From Gordonia sp. OPL2 (GTDB lineage Bacteria; Actinomycetota; Actinomycetes; Mycobacteriales; Mycobacteriaceae): 64,000 bases of DNA. The position numbers and the translations under genes were made by a program. Shown here piece after piece: positions 51,072-61,258 of this stretch (the stretch's first letter is position 1; each line of letters starts with the position of its first letter). The notes beneath the pieces are model-generated. The model was not told where the DNA came from. It saw only the letters and a list, made by a program, of their open reading frames with translations, and searched no databases. Where the stretch lies: contig NZ_RKME01000006.1 in assembly GCF_003797825.1 (NCBI RefSeq), positions 1 to 64,000 of the forward strand, in the 5' to 3' direction.

Positions 51072-51692
51072 ATGACCACTTCTCCCGCGCCCGAACCGGC
51101 CGCCCGCACGCGCCGCGGCCAGGCCAAGGCGGCGCGCCGGGCCGAGATGTTGGAGGCCGCCGCCCGCCTGATGGCCGAGCGCGGCTTCACCGGGGTCACG
51201 CTCGAGGACATCGGCCGAGCAGTCGGCGTGAGCGGCCCGGCGATGTACCGGCACTTCGCGTCGAAGACCGACCTGCTGGACCAGATGCTCGTCGACATCA
51301 GCCAGCGACTCCACGACGGTGGAGCGGAGGTTGTCGGTCGCGGTGCCGGTCCGGCGCAGACGCTGCGTGAACTCATCCGGTTCCACATCGACGTGCTGGT
51401 CACCAAACCGGATCTGATCGCGGTGCAGGATCGGGATCTCTCGTCGATGACACCGGGAGCCAACCATCAGGTGCGTTCCCTGCAGCGACGCTACGTCGAA
51501 CAGTGGGTGGACGTGCTGCTTGCAGTCGCCGAGGCCGATGACACCGGCCTCTCGCGCGAGGAGGCACGCGTCCGGGTGCACGCTGCGTTCGGTCTGCTGA
51601 ACTCGTCGCCACGACTGCCCTCGTTCCCGGAGACCGAACTGCGATCGGTGTTGTCGGCGATGGCGTGGTCGGCGCTGTTGGCGGCGCGATAG
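51072..51692 (+). CDS. TetR-family transcriptional regulator
   Basis: A 206-residue regulator. The N-terminal HTH, 'AARLMAERGFTGVTLEDIGRAVGVSGPAMYRHFASKTDLLDQML', is canonical TetR. The C-terminal domain, with 'RELIRFHIDVLVTKPDLIAVQDRDL' and 'RRYVEQWVDVL', resembles regulators of acyl-CoA and branched-chain catabolism. It is a good candidate to control the leucine-degradation operon at 56-64 kb, whose upstream region holds a 24-bp palindrome. A clustered TetR is also present near the homologous M. tuberculosis locus. Confidence 0.87.
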   Translation: MTTSPAPEPAARTRRGQAKAARRAEMLEAAARLMAERGFTGVTLEDIGRAVGVSGPAMYRHFASKTDLLDQMLVDISQRLHDGGAEVVGRGAGPAQTLRELIRFHIDVLVTKPDLIAVQDRDLSSMTPGANHQVRSLQRRYVEQWVDVLLAVAEADDTGLSREEARVRVHAAFGLLNSSPRLPSFPETELRSVLSAMAWSALLAAR

Positions 51693-51710
51693 ATCCGCTT
51701 ACGCGGGTGC

Positions 51711-52036
51711 GGTGGTCTCGATACGCTCGCTCGTCCTCTCCAGCTACTCGACCAGCGGGCGCAAACACCGGAACGTGAACCCACACCGCTGCTCGCTCAG
51801 CGGCGGGGCGTGATCAATCACGACTTTCGTCGAGACAACCGAGACCCCGCATGAGGGTCACGTCAGCGCGGAGGAAAGTGGATTATCCACTTTCCTCCGC
51901 TCTCAGGTGACCCTGATGCGGAAACCGGTCGACAAGCGCCGGGGCGTGACCGCACACCGCTATTCGCTCAGCGGCGGGACGTGACCACACCGCTGGTCGA
52001 GTAGCGCGAACGGAGTGAGTGCGTATCGAGGCCACC
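51711..52036. repeat. 326-bp nested inverted-repeat element (MITE-like)
   Basis: Outer inverted repeats of about 47-48 bp lie at 51711-51758 and 51990-52036. Both carry the shared core GGTC-TCGATACGC...CTACTCGACCAGCGG, with GCC in one copy. Inside are two direct copies of a CACACCGCT...TCGCTCAGCGGCGGG block (near 51783 and 51954) and a central long hairpin at 51847-51924. There is no coding sequence and no clear target duplication. The element fills the gap between the convergent TetR and oxidoreductase genes. It looks like a non-autonomous mobile or repetitive element. Confidence 0.75.
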
Positions 52037-52040
52037 GAGC

Positions 52041-55000
52041 TCAGATCCCGAGCGCGGCCCGCTGTTTCGCCACCTCGTCGCGATACCTCCCGACATTGGC
52101 CATCTTGACGTGCTCATAGCCGCGCACCATGTCGGGCAGATCTGCGAGCGCGACGGCCGCCGGGACCTGCTCGACGCCGATACGCCCGGTCGACAGTCCC
52201 GTCAGGATCGCATCGACCATCTCGCGGTACTCGACGATCAGGGCGCGTTCGGTCTGCCGGATCTCGCTGCGGCCGAACGGGTCCAGCTTCGTGCCGCGCA
52301 GTCGCTTCATCTTCGCCAGCGACGACAACGGTCGGTTCGCCCAGGAGCCCAGTGACATCTTCTCCCGCATCCCCAAGCTGCGCAGTGTCGGAGGGTGCAA
52401 TCGCACCGCGACTCTGGCGTCATCGCCGAACTGTTCGGCAATCGTCGCGGCGAACTCCGGATCCTGTGTCAGTCGGGCGACCTCGTACTCGTCCTTGTAA
52501 GCCATCAGCTTGTGGAGATTGCGGGCCACCGCATCGGTCAGGGCGTCGCCGTGACCACTGCGATGGACGTGGGTGATGGTCTCGAGATACTCACGCGCAT
52601 AACGCTCGTCGGCGTAGGCGGTCAGCTCGTCGTAACGGATGGCGATCGTTCGTGCCAGATCGTCGTCGACGTCGAGCACCGCTACCGCCGTCACCGCACG
52701 ATGAGTCGGCTCGACCTCGGCCGACGGTGCGCCGTGCAGGTCCCGGAGTGCGTCGGTCACGGCGTCCGGATCGACGACGACCTGCCGGCCTCGTCGGAAT
52801 GCCTGGACATTGGCCTCGACGGCCACGCCGTTCAGTTCGATGGCGTGTTCGATACTCGACGCCGAGATCGCCAGCGCGCCGGACTGATATGCCGCGCCGA
52901 CCATCAGCATGTTTGCGTACTGTTCGTCGCCGAACAAGTCTGTCGACAACTCCCCGGGATCGAGGTACACCGCGCGCGACACCCGCGCATCGATCGCCGA
53001 ATGCACCTGCGCCTGCGCCGGGAAACCGACCGAGGTGTCGATGACCATGGCGCCTGTGGGGATCTCGGTGGTCGAGACCACCGCGACCGTCTTCTCCGGC
53101 GCGGCCACCGTGAGATTGGCCGGGTCGGTCCCGACGAGCGGATCGCACACCAGGTACAGGTCACAGTCGTCGGAGGCGACCTTGCCGGCCTGCTCGAGCG
53201 CATCGGTCGTCACCTTGACGTCGCTGACCACGGCCCCGCCCTTCTGGGCGAGTCCGGTCATGTCGACGGTGCGCGCCGCGTGGCCGTCGAGCACCGCCGC
53301 GGTGGCCAGCACCTGCGACACGGTCACCACGCCGGTGCCCCCGATACCCGTGACCCGCAACGAGAACGAGCGATCCACGGCAGGTACCGCGGGGAGGGGC
53401 AGGACCGAATCGGCGATGTCGTCGGCTCGGACATGACGGCGCCGGGCGCCCGGTGTGACCGTCACGAACGACGGACAGTCGCCCTTGAGGCAGGAGAAAT
53501 CCAGGTTGCACGAACTCTGATCGATCTGCGTCTTCCGTCCGAACTCGGTCGTGACGGGGTGCACCGACAGACAGTTGGACTTCTCCCCGCAGTCGCCGCA
53601 TCCCTCGCAGATCCGCTCATTGATGACCACCCGCGTCGTCGGGGTCTCCATCGTGCCGCGCTTGCGCTTCCGCCGCTTCTCGGCGGCGCAGTGTTGATCG
53701 TGGACCAACACGGTCACTCCGGCGACGCGCGCCAGTTCGGTTTGGACATCCAGCATCTCGTCACGGTGGCGTACGTCGACTGCGTTCGGCAATCCGAGAG
53801 ACTGGGTGCGTCCGGGGTCGTCGGAGGTCACCACGATCCGTGCCACTCCTTCGTCGAGCAGCAACGACGTCAGCCGTGGCAGATCCATCGCTCCCACCGG
53901 ATCCTGGCCGCCGGTCATCGCCACGGTGCCGTTGAAGAGCAGCTTGTAGGTGATGTTCTCGCCGGAGGCCACCGCCGCTCGCAACGCCAGCGACGCCGAG
54001 TGCATGAATGTCCCGTCACCCACGTTCTGGACGAAGTGCTCCGCGGTGACGAACGGGGCCATGCCGATCCACTGCGCTCCCTCACCGCCCATCTGGGTCA
54101 CCCCGGCGACGTCGCCGACCTGACGTTCATCCATCAACAACACCATTGCGTGACAGCCGATCCCGGCTCCCACCAATGTCTCATCGGACACCTTGGTGGA
54201 ACTGTTGTGCGGACATCCCGAACAGAAATAGGGTGTCCGCACGGCCAAGGGCAGTTCGATCCGCGTGCGGCGCCGGGACTTACGGTCCAGCCAGTCCTGG
54301 GCGGCGTCGACGTGATGGTGCTTTGCGAGGCGATTCGCCAGCCCGCGCGAGACCGCGTCGACGTCGAGTTCGCCGAATCGGGAGAACAGTGTTGAGCCGT
54401 CCTCGTTGGTCTTGCCGACGATGCGCGGGGCCCGCGGATGCCGGAACAGGATGTCGCGCATCATCGTCTCGATGAAATCTCGCTTCTCCTCGACGACGAT
54501 CACCTCGTCGAGGTCGCCGGTCGCGGTGTCGAACATGAAGCGGTTGACGATGTCACGCTCGAGGGGATAGACCATCCCGAGTTTGAGGATGCGGATCCCG
54601 AGTCGGTGGAGGTCGGCGTCCTCGATGCCGATGAGCCGCAGGGATTCCCGGAGATCGAGGTAGGTCTTGCCGGAGGCGACGATGCCGATGCGGTCGTCGG
54701 GACTCGATACGACGATCTTGTTCAGGCCATTGAGGCGGGCGTACTCGAGCGCTCGGGGCAGTCGGATGGTGAGCTGGTTCTGTTCGAGTTCCATCAGGTT
54801 CGAGCCGAGCAGGCGACCGCTCGGCACGTGAGGGCTGCGACCGAGATCACCGTACACGGGCATGATCCGCGTCGGGTCGACCTCGGCGGTCGACGCGCCG
54901 TCGGCGACGTGCGCAGCCACCTTCATCGAGGTCCACAGACCGCTGACCCGGCTCATCACGGCCGCGTGGACACCGAGGTCCAGGATGTCCTGGGAATCAG

Positions 55001-55727
55001 CGGGATACAGGATCGGCATGTACAGATCGGCGAGTGCCATCTCCGACGCACACGGCACCGTCGAGCTCTTCGCGCCGGGATCGTCGCCGACCAGCGCGAC
55101 GGCTCCACCGTTGGGGTGCGTGCCGATGAGGTTGGCATGGCGCAACGCGTCAGTCGCACGATCGAGTCCGGGCGCCTTCCCGTACCAGTACCCGACGACG
55201 CCGTCGAGACGACCCTTCGTGACGCTCGCAAGCTCGCTCCTCAGGGACCGGTCAGACGATGTGGCATCGCTCGCGAGCTCGCTCCTCAGGGGCCGATCAC
55301 GCGATCCCGCGTCTCCGCCGGTCCCTGAGGAGCGGAGCGCCAGCGGAGTGTCACGAAGGGCCGCCACCTGCGCAGCGACCTGTGATCCCATCACCGACGT
55401 CGCTGCGATCTCCTCGTTCAGGCCGGGGCGGTGGACGATGTCGAACGGGTCGAGGTAGTCGCGGCGGCGGGCGATCTCCAGGTCGTAACCGGCGAGGGGG
55501 GAGCCCTCGTAGCCGGAGATGAAGGAAGCGGTGCGCAGATTCTGACGACGATCGATCCGGGCGCGATCGCGAACCATCCGCACAAGGGCTTGGATGCCGG
55601 TCAGGTAGATGGTGCCTGACTCGCGGGTATAGCGGTCGTCGAGTGAGAACGAGGCGCCGGTGAACGGCGCGGTTCCGGTGGCGGTGGGCGCACCGGTGCG
55701 ATGGGCACGGTCGTCTGCGAGGGTCAT
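52041..55727 (-). CDS. Indolepyruvate ferredoxin oxidoreductase-family protein (2-oxoacid:acceptor oxidoreductase)
   Basis: A 1228-residue single-chain enzyme expected to convert aryl or branched 2-oxo acids plus CoA to acyl-CoA and reduced ferredoxin. Order: N-terminal ThDP/PYR region ('FISGYEGSPLAGYD', 'GLNEEIAATSVMGSQ'), ThDP PP region ('YFCSGCPHNSSTK', 'GGEGAQWIG'), a ferredoxin-like cysteine cluster ('CEGCGDCGEKSNCLSVHP', 'CNLDFSCLKGDCPSF'), and the gamma domain ('VTGIGGTGVVTVSQVLATAA'). A C-terminal ~200-residue extension ends 'VRGYEHVKMANVGRYR'. Residues 123-172 are a repeat-derived in-frame insertion before 'GVVGYWYGKAPGLDRATDALRHAN'. It is divergent from the leucine operon, which suggests joint branched-chain keto-acid use. 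Confidence 0.9.
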   Translation of the reverse strand: MTLADDRAHRTGAPTATGTAPFTGASFSLDDRYTRESGTIYLTGIQALVRMVRDRARIDRRQNLRTASFISGYEGSPLAGYDLEIARRRDYLDPFDIVHRPGLNEEIAATSVMGSQVAAQVAALRDTPLALRSSGTGGDAGSRDRPLRSELASDATSSDRSLRSELASVTKGRLDGVVGYWYGKAPGLDRATDALRHANLIGTHPNGGAVALVGDDPGAKSSTVPCASEMALADLYMPILYPADSQDILDLGVHAAVMSRVSGLWTSMKVAAHVADGASTAEVDPTRIMPVYGDLGRSPHVPSGRLLGSNLMELEQNQLTIRLPRALEYARLNGLNKIVVSSPDDRIGIVASGKTYLDLRESLRLIGIEDADLHRLGIRILKLGMVYPLERDIVNRFMFDTATGDLDEVIVVEEKRDFIETMMRDILFRHPRAPRIVGKTNEDGSTLFSRFGELDVDAVSRGLANRLAKHHHVDAAQDWLDRKSRRRTRIELPLAVRTPYFCSGCPHNSSTKVSDETLVGAGIGCHAMVLLMDERQVGDVAGVTQMGGEGAQWIGMAPFVTAEHFVQNVGDGTFMHSASLALRAAVASGENITYKLLFNGTVAMTGGQDPVGAMDLPRLTSLLLDEGVARIVVTSDDPGRTQSLGLPNAVDVRHRDEMLDVQTELARVAGVTVLVHDQHCAAEKRRKRKRGTMETPTTRVVINERICEGCGDCGEKSNCLSVHPVTTEFGRKTQIDQSSCNLDFSCLKGDCPSFVTVTPGARRRHVRADDIADSVLPLPAVPAVDRSFSLRVTGIGGTGVVTVSQVLATAAVLDGHAARTVDMTGLAQKGGAVVSDVKVTTDALEQAGKVASDDCDLYLVCDPLVGTDPANLTVAAPEKTVAVVSTTEIPTGAMVIDTSVGFPAQAQVHSAIDARVSRAVYLDPGELSTDLFGDEQYANMLMVGAAYQSGALAISASSIEHAIELNGVAVEANVQAFRRGRQVVVDPDAVTDALRDLHGAPSAEVEPTHRAVTAVAVLDVDDDLARTIAIRYDELTAYADERYAREYLETITHVHRSGHGDALTDAVARNLHKLMAYKDEYEVARLTQDPEFAATIAEQFGDDARVAVRLHPPTLRSLGMREKMSLGSWANRPLSSLAKMKRLRGTKLDPFGRSEIRQTERALIVEYREMVDAILTGLSTGRIGVEQVPAAVALADLPDMVRGYEHVKMANVGRYRDEVAKQRAALGI
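55213..55360. repeat. Palindromic repeats inserted in frame within the oxidoreductase gene
   Basis: Three copies of the CCCTGAGGAGC-type element: one in each orientation at the ends (55213-55246 and 55323-55360) and a partial one at 55264-55291. The outer ends CCCTTCGTGACGCTC and GTGTCACGAAGGG are inverted, so the segment can fold into one long stem. It is translated on the minus strand as about 50 residues rich in 'LRSELAS'/'LRSSG', interrupting an otherwise conserved region. Confidence 0.85.
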
Positions 55728-55928
55728 GGGGTCACCTGGCCTTCTTCATATGTCGGTCCGCGGCGACCGTGGGTGGTGGTCACGCGGGCATCGGTTATCC
55801 GGGCCCGGGGGTGGTGGGCCTGCTCCCCACAGTAACGAATCCTCGTGACCCACGTCACGTCGGCTGGGACAATGAGATCGCGGCCGCCCGCGGGCGTGAC
55901 AACACCGGGGAGCGTGTCGTACGATGCA
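55728..55928. promoter_or_regulatory. Divergent promoter region of the oxidoreductase gene and leucine operon
   Basis: This roughly 200-bp stretch has no gene. GTGAC-N4-GTCAC at 55845-55858 is a perfect inverted repeat that may bind a regulator. TACTGT on the minus strand, near 55834-55829, is a possible -10 for the oxidoreductase gene. On the plus side TACGAT (55919-55924) may be a -10 for the leucine operon. Promoter calls are tentative. Confidence 0.35.
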
Positions 55929-55952
55929 TTCAGTTAATGGCTACTAACTGAA
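55929..55952. promoter_or_regulatory. 24-bp palindromic operator before accD1
   Basis: TTCAGTTA and TAACTGAA are perfect 8-bp arms around ATGGCTAC, ending seven bases before the accD1 ATG. The AT-rich, TetR-sized palindrome overlaps the expected transcription start and ribosome binding site (AAAGG), so repression of the leucine operon is likely. The TetR gene at 51.1 kb is the closest candidate regulator. Confidence 0.65.
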
Positions 55953-55958
55953 AGGTCG

Positions 55959-57572
<1,614 letters not shown>

Positions 57573-57580
57573 TCGCCACC

Positions 57581-59617
57581 ATGGACACCAGCCCCCGCCC
57601 CATCCGCAGCGTCCTGATCGCCAATCGCGGCGAGATCGCCTGCCGTGTCATCGACACCCTGCGGCGCATGGGGATTCGCAGCATCGCCGTCTACTCCGAC
57701 GCCGACGCCGACGCCCGCCATGTGCGGCTCGCCGACGTCGCCGTCCGGATCGGGCCGGCCGCCGCGACCCACAGCTACCTGGACATCGCCGCCGTTGTGC
57801 GCGCAGCACAGCAGACCGGAGCCGATGCGGTGCATCCGGGCTACGGATTCCTTTCCGAGAACCAGAAATTCGCCGCAGCTCTCGCCGATGCGGGCATCAC
57901 GTTCATCGGTCCGCCCGCCGAGGCCATCGCGACGATGGGTGACAAGATCACCGCACGTGCCGCGGTCACCGAACGTGACGTCCCGGTCGTGCCGGGCCTG
58001 TCCCGTCCGGGCCTGTCGGACGAGGACCTCATCGCCTCCGCCCCCGACATCGGTTTCCCGGTGCTGATCAAACCCAGTGCCGGTGGCGGTGGCAAGGGCA
58101 TGCACCGAGTCGAGCGCGCCGAGGATCTCCCGGCCGCGCTGCAGCGTGCACGCCGCGAAGCCGGATCGGCCTTCGGCGACGACACCCTGTTTCTCGAGCA
58201 CTTCGTCGACACCCCACGACACATCGAGGTCCAGGTCCTCGCCGACGAGCACGGCTCGGTGATCCACCTGGGCGAGCGGGAATGCTCTCTGCAGCGTCGG
58301 CACCAGAAGGTGATCGAGGAGGCGCCGTCGGCACTGCTCGACGAGCGGACCCGCGCGCGGATCGGTGCGGCCGCCTGCGACGCGGCACGAAGCGTCGGCT
58401 ACACCGGCGCCGGCACCGTCGAGTTCATCGTCTCCGCGAACCGCCCAGACGAGTTCTTCTTCATGGAGATGAACACCCGTCTGCAGGTGGAACATCCGGT
58501 GACCGAACTCGTCACGGGTGTGGACCTGGTGGAGCAGCAGATCCGCGTGGCCCGCGGCGAGCACCTCGCACTCACCCAGGACGACATCGTCCTCACCGGC
58601 CACGCGATCGAGGCTCGCGTCTACGCCGAGGACCCGGCCAACGGATTCCTGCCCACCGGTGGTCGCATCGCCCATCTCGAACACCCCGACACCGGGCCGG
58701 GTACGGGTGTGCGCGTGGACTCGGCCATGGTCGAGGGCCTCGTCGTCGGCAGCGACTACGACCCGATGCTCGCCAAAGTGATCGCCCACGGATCGGACCG
58801 CGAGGAGGCGATCGAACGCCTCGACCAGGCGCTGGCCCACACCCGTGTCCTCGGAGTGGTCACCAACGTCGACTTCTGCCGATTCGTCCTCGCGCAACCC
58901 GCCGTGCTCGCCGCCGACCTCGACACCGAGTTGCTCGACCGGCTCGTTCTCGACTACGCGGTGCCGTTCCCGATCCCCGAGGCGGCAGCGCTGGTCGGCG
59001 TCGCGCGCATCGGGCCGCGGGACACCCGCGATGTCTGGGAGTCGGCGGTGGGCTGGCGGATCGGAACACCGTCACCGGTGGTGACCCGGCTGACCTGGGG
59101 CGAGCATCATCTGACCGTGTCGATTCTGGTCGAGTCCGCGTCGGAGGACACCGTCGTCGCGACGGCGACGGTCAGCGTCGACGACACCGATCGCGAACCG
59201 TGGCAGGCCGCTGTCGAACACCGACGCGTCGACCGCGGCGGCGAGGTGTCCGCACGACTCATCGTCGACGGGGTCAGCCAATCGTGGTCGGCCACCTGCG
59301 ACGACGACACCTGGTGGGTCTCGGGGCCGCGCGGCACCTGGCTGCTCGACCTGGCCCGGCCCGAACTCGACGAACAAGCCGACGAGCATGCGGGCGAGAT
59401 CCTCAGTCCCATGCCGGGAACCGTCGTCGCTGTCACCGCGGGTGAAGGGGACACGGTGACCGCCGGCAGCGCGATCATCGTCGTCGAGGCGATGAAGATG
59501 GAGCACACCCTGACCGCGCCGATCGACGGCGTGGTCGCGATCTCCGCCGGCGTCGGCGACAAGGTCGCCGCGGGTCAGGCGCTCGCCCACGTACAGAACG
59601 TCCAGAAGGAGGACTGA
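57581..59617 (+). CDS. accA1: Acyl-CoA carboxylase biotin carboxylase/BCCP subunit (AccA1)
   Basis: A 678-residue alpha subunit: biotin carboxylase domain ('[22 protein letters not shown]', '[14 protein letters not shown]', '[17 protein letters not shown]', '[14 protein letters not shown]'), a BT-like linker, and a C-terminal biotinyl domain with Lys639 in 'EAMKMEH'. With AccD1 it forms 3-methylcrotonyl-CoA carboxylase. A GTG at 57569 overlapping the accD1 stop (GTGA) is an equally possible start. Its stop shares one base with the next ATG, so translation is coupled. Confidence 0.94.
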   Translation: MDTSPRPIRSVLIANRGEIACRVIDTLRRMGIRSIAVYSDADADARHVRLADVAVRIGPAAATHSYLDIAAVVRAAQQTGADAVHPGYGFLSENQKFAAALADAGITFIGPPAEAIATMGDKITARAAVTERDVPVVPGLSRPGLSDEDLIASAPDIGFPVLIKPSAGGGGKGMHRVERAEDLPAALQRARREAGSAFGDDTLFLEHFVDTPRHIEVQVLADEHGSVIHLGERECSLQRRHQKVIEEAPSALLDERTRARIGAAACDAARSVGYTGAGTVEFIVSANRPDEFFFMEMNTRLQVEHPVTELVTGVDLVEQQIRVARGEHLALTQDDIVLTGHAIEARVYAEDPANGFLPTGGRIAHLEHPDTGPGTGVRVDSAMVEGLVVGSDYDPMLAKVIAHGSDREEAIERLDQALAHTRVLGVVTNVDFCRFVLAQPAVLAADLDTELLDRLVLDYAVPFPIPEAAALVGVARIGPRDTRDVWESAVGWRIGTPSPVVTRLTWGEHHLTVSILVESASEDTVVATATVSVDDTDREPWQAAVEHRRVDRGGEVSARLIVDGVSQSWSATCDDDTWWVSGPRGTWLLDLARPELDEQADEHAGEILSPMPGTVVAVTAGEGDTVTAGSAIIVVEAMKMEHTLTAPIDGVVAISAGVGDKVAAGQALAHVQNVQKED

Positions 59618-60762
59618 TGGAACTCGGTCAGGAGTACACCGACCTCATCGGCAGCGTCCGCGACTTCGCCCAGTCGGTGGTCGCGCCGGTGTCCGCGAAA
59701 CACGATGAGGAACACAGTTTCCCGTACGAGGTCGTCTCCCAGATGGGCAAGATGGGGCTCTTCGGCCTCCCGTTCCCGGAGGAGTACGGCGGGATGGGCG
59801 GCGACTACTTCGCGCTCGCACTCGCCCTCGAAGAACTCGGCAAGGTCGACCAGTCGGTCGCCATCACCCTCGAGGCCGGTGTCGGTCTGGGCGCGATGCC
59901 GATCTACCGCTTCGGATCCGAGGAACAGAAGCAGCGCTGGCTGCCCGATCTCACCACCGGACGTGCGTTGGCCGGGTTCGGCCTCACCGAGCCGGGCGCC
60001 GGCTCCGACGCCGGTGCCACCGCGACCACCGCCAAGCAGGACGGCGACTCGTGGATCATCAACGGCGCCAAGCAGTTCATCACCAATTCGGGAACCGACA
60101 TCACCTCACTGGTCACGGTCACGGCGGTGACCGGGACGAAAGACAACGGACGCAAGGAGATCTCGACGATCGTCGTGCCGTCCGACACCCCGGGCTTCAC
60201 GGCGGAGCCCGCCTACAACAAGGTCGGCTGGAACGCCTCGGACACGCATCCGCTGTCCTTTGTCGACGCACGTGTCCCGGCGGAGAATCTGCTCGGCGAA
60301 CGTGGCCGCGGGTACGCGAATTTCCTGTCCATCCTGGACGAGGGACGTATCGCGATCGCGGCGCTCGCCACCGGCGTCGCCCAGGGTTGCGTCGATGAGA
60401 GCGTGAAGTACGCGAAGGAACGTCAGTCGTTCGGCAAACCCATCGGTGAGTACCAGTCGGTGTCGTTCGCGATCGCGCGGATGGAGGCGAGGGCGCATGT
60501 GGCTCGCACCGCCTATTACGACGCGGCGGCGAAGATGCTCGCGGGCAAGCCGTTCAAGAAGGAGGCGTCCATCGCCAAGATGATCTCCAGCGAGGCGGCG
60601 ATGGACAACGCACGGACGGCCACCCAGATCCACGGCGGGTACGGCTTCATGAACGAGTACCCGGTCGCGCGCCACTACCGTGACTCGAAGATCCTCGAGA
60701 TCGGGGAGGGCACCACCGAGGTGCAGCTCATGCTCATCGCGCGAGAGCTCGGGTTCTCGTGA
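59617..60762 (+). CDS. fadE19: Acyl-CoA dehydrogenase (FadE19-like, probable isovaleryl-CoA dehydrogenase)
   Basis: A 381-residue FAD enzyme. It has 'GFGLTEPGAGSDAGA', 'WIINGAKQFITNSGTDI', 'YAKERQSFGKPIGEYQSV', 'QIHGGYGFMNEYPVARHYRDSKILEIGEGTTEVQ' and a normal family length. Position between accA1 and the MaoC gene equals Rv2500c, so oxidation of isovaleryl-CoA (or 2-methylbutyryl-CoA) is the likely step. The ATG overlaps the accA1 TGA, and the end overlaps the MaoC GTG by four bases. Confidence 0.93.
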   Translation: MELGQEYTDLIGSVRDFAQSVVAPVSAKHDEEHSFPYEVVSQMGKMGLFGLPFPEEYGGMGGDYFALALALEELGKVDQSVAITLEAGVGLGAMPIYRFGSEEQKQRWLPDLTTGRALAGFGLTEPGAGSDAGATATTAKQDGDSWIINGAKQFITNSGTDITSLVTVTAVTGTKDNGRKEISTIVVPSDTPGFTAEPAYNKVGWNASDTHPLSFVDARVPAENLLGERGRGYANFLSILDEGRIAIAALATGVAQGCVDESVKYAKERQSFGKPIGEYQSVSFAIARMEARAHVARTAYYDAAAKMLAGKPFKKEASIAKMISSEAAMDNARTATQIHGGYGFMNEYPVARHYRDSKILEIGEGTTEVQLMLIARELGFS

Positions 60763-61256
60763 GCGCCGAGGGCTCCGATCCGGTCCGGGTCGTCCAGCGC
60801 GGACTGTGGTTCGGCGAGTTCGTCGAGGGCACCGTCTACGAACATCGCCCCGGCCGGACGGTGACCGAGGCCGACAACGTGCTGTTCACCACCCTCACCA
60901 TGAACACGCAGGCGTTGCACCTCGATGCTGCGTGGTCGGCGCAGCAACCGGGTTTCGGGGGGCAGCGTCTGATCAACTCGATGTTCACCCTCTCGACGAT
61001 CGTCGGTCTATCGGTGTCACAGTTGACCCAGGGCACCCTCGTCGCCAACCTCGGTTTCAGCGAGGTCGCCTTCCCGGCACCGCTCTTCGCCGGTGACACG
61101 CTCTACGCCGAGACCGAATGCACCGGCAAACGGGAATCGCGGTCGCGACCCGGCGAGGGCGTGGTGAACTTGACCCACATAGGACGCAACCAGCACGGCG
61201 AGGTCGTAGCGCGTGCCGCGCGGGCCACGCTGGTGCGTAAGGAGCCAGTGACCTAG
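60759..61256 (+). CDS. MaoC-like (R)-specific enoyl-CoA hydratase of leucine/itaconate pathway
   Basis: A 165-residue hot-dog-fold hydratase with 'VYEHRPGRTVTEADNVLFTTLTMNTQALHLD' (the hydratase-2-like loop) and 'LVANLGFSEVAFPAPLFAGDTLYAETE'. It corresponds to Rv2499c, whose partner lyase needs (R)-3-hydroxy-acyl-CoA. Hydration of 3-methylglutaconyl-CoA to (R)-HMG-CoA or of itaconyl-CoA is therefore expected. The GTG start overlaps the previous TGA (GTGA). Confidence 0.88.
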   Translation: MSAEGSDPVRVVQRGLWFGEFVEGTVYEHRPGRTVTEADNVLFTTLTMNTQALHLDAAWSAQQPGFGGQRLINSMFTLSTIVGLSVSQLTQGTLVANLGFSEVAFPAPLFAGDTLYAETECTGKRESRSRPGEGVVNLTHIGRNQHGEVVARAARATLVRKEPVT

Positions 61257-61258
61257 CA

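Noticed and set aside
52395..54395. 666-codon open frame antisense to the oxidoreductase gene
   Set aside because: The minus strand carries clear ThDP and iron-sulfur motifs throughout. The plus-strand translation has no recognisable domain and skewed His/Arg composition.
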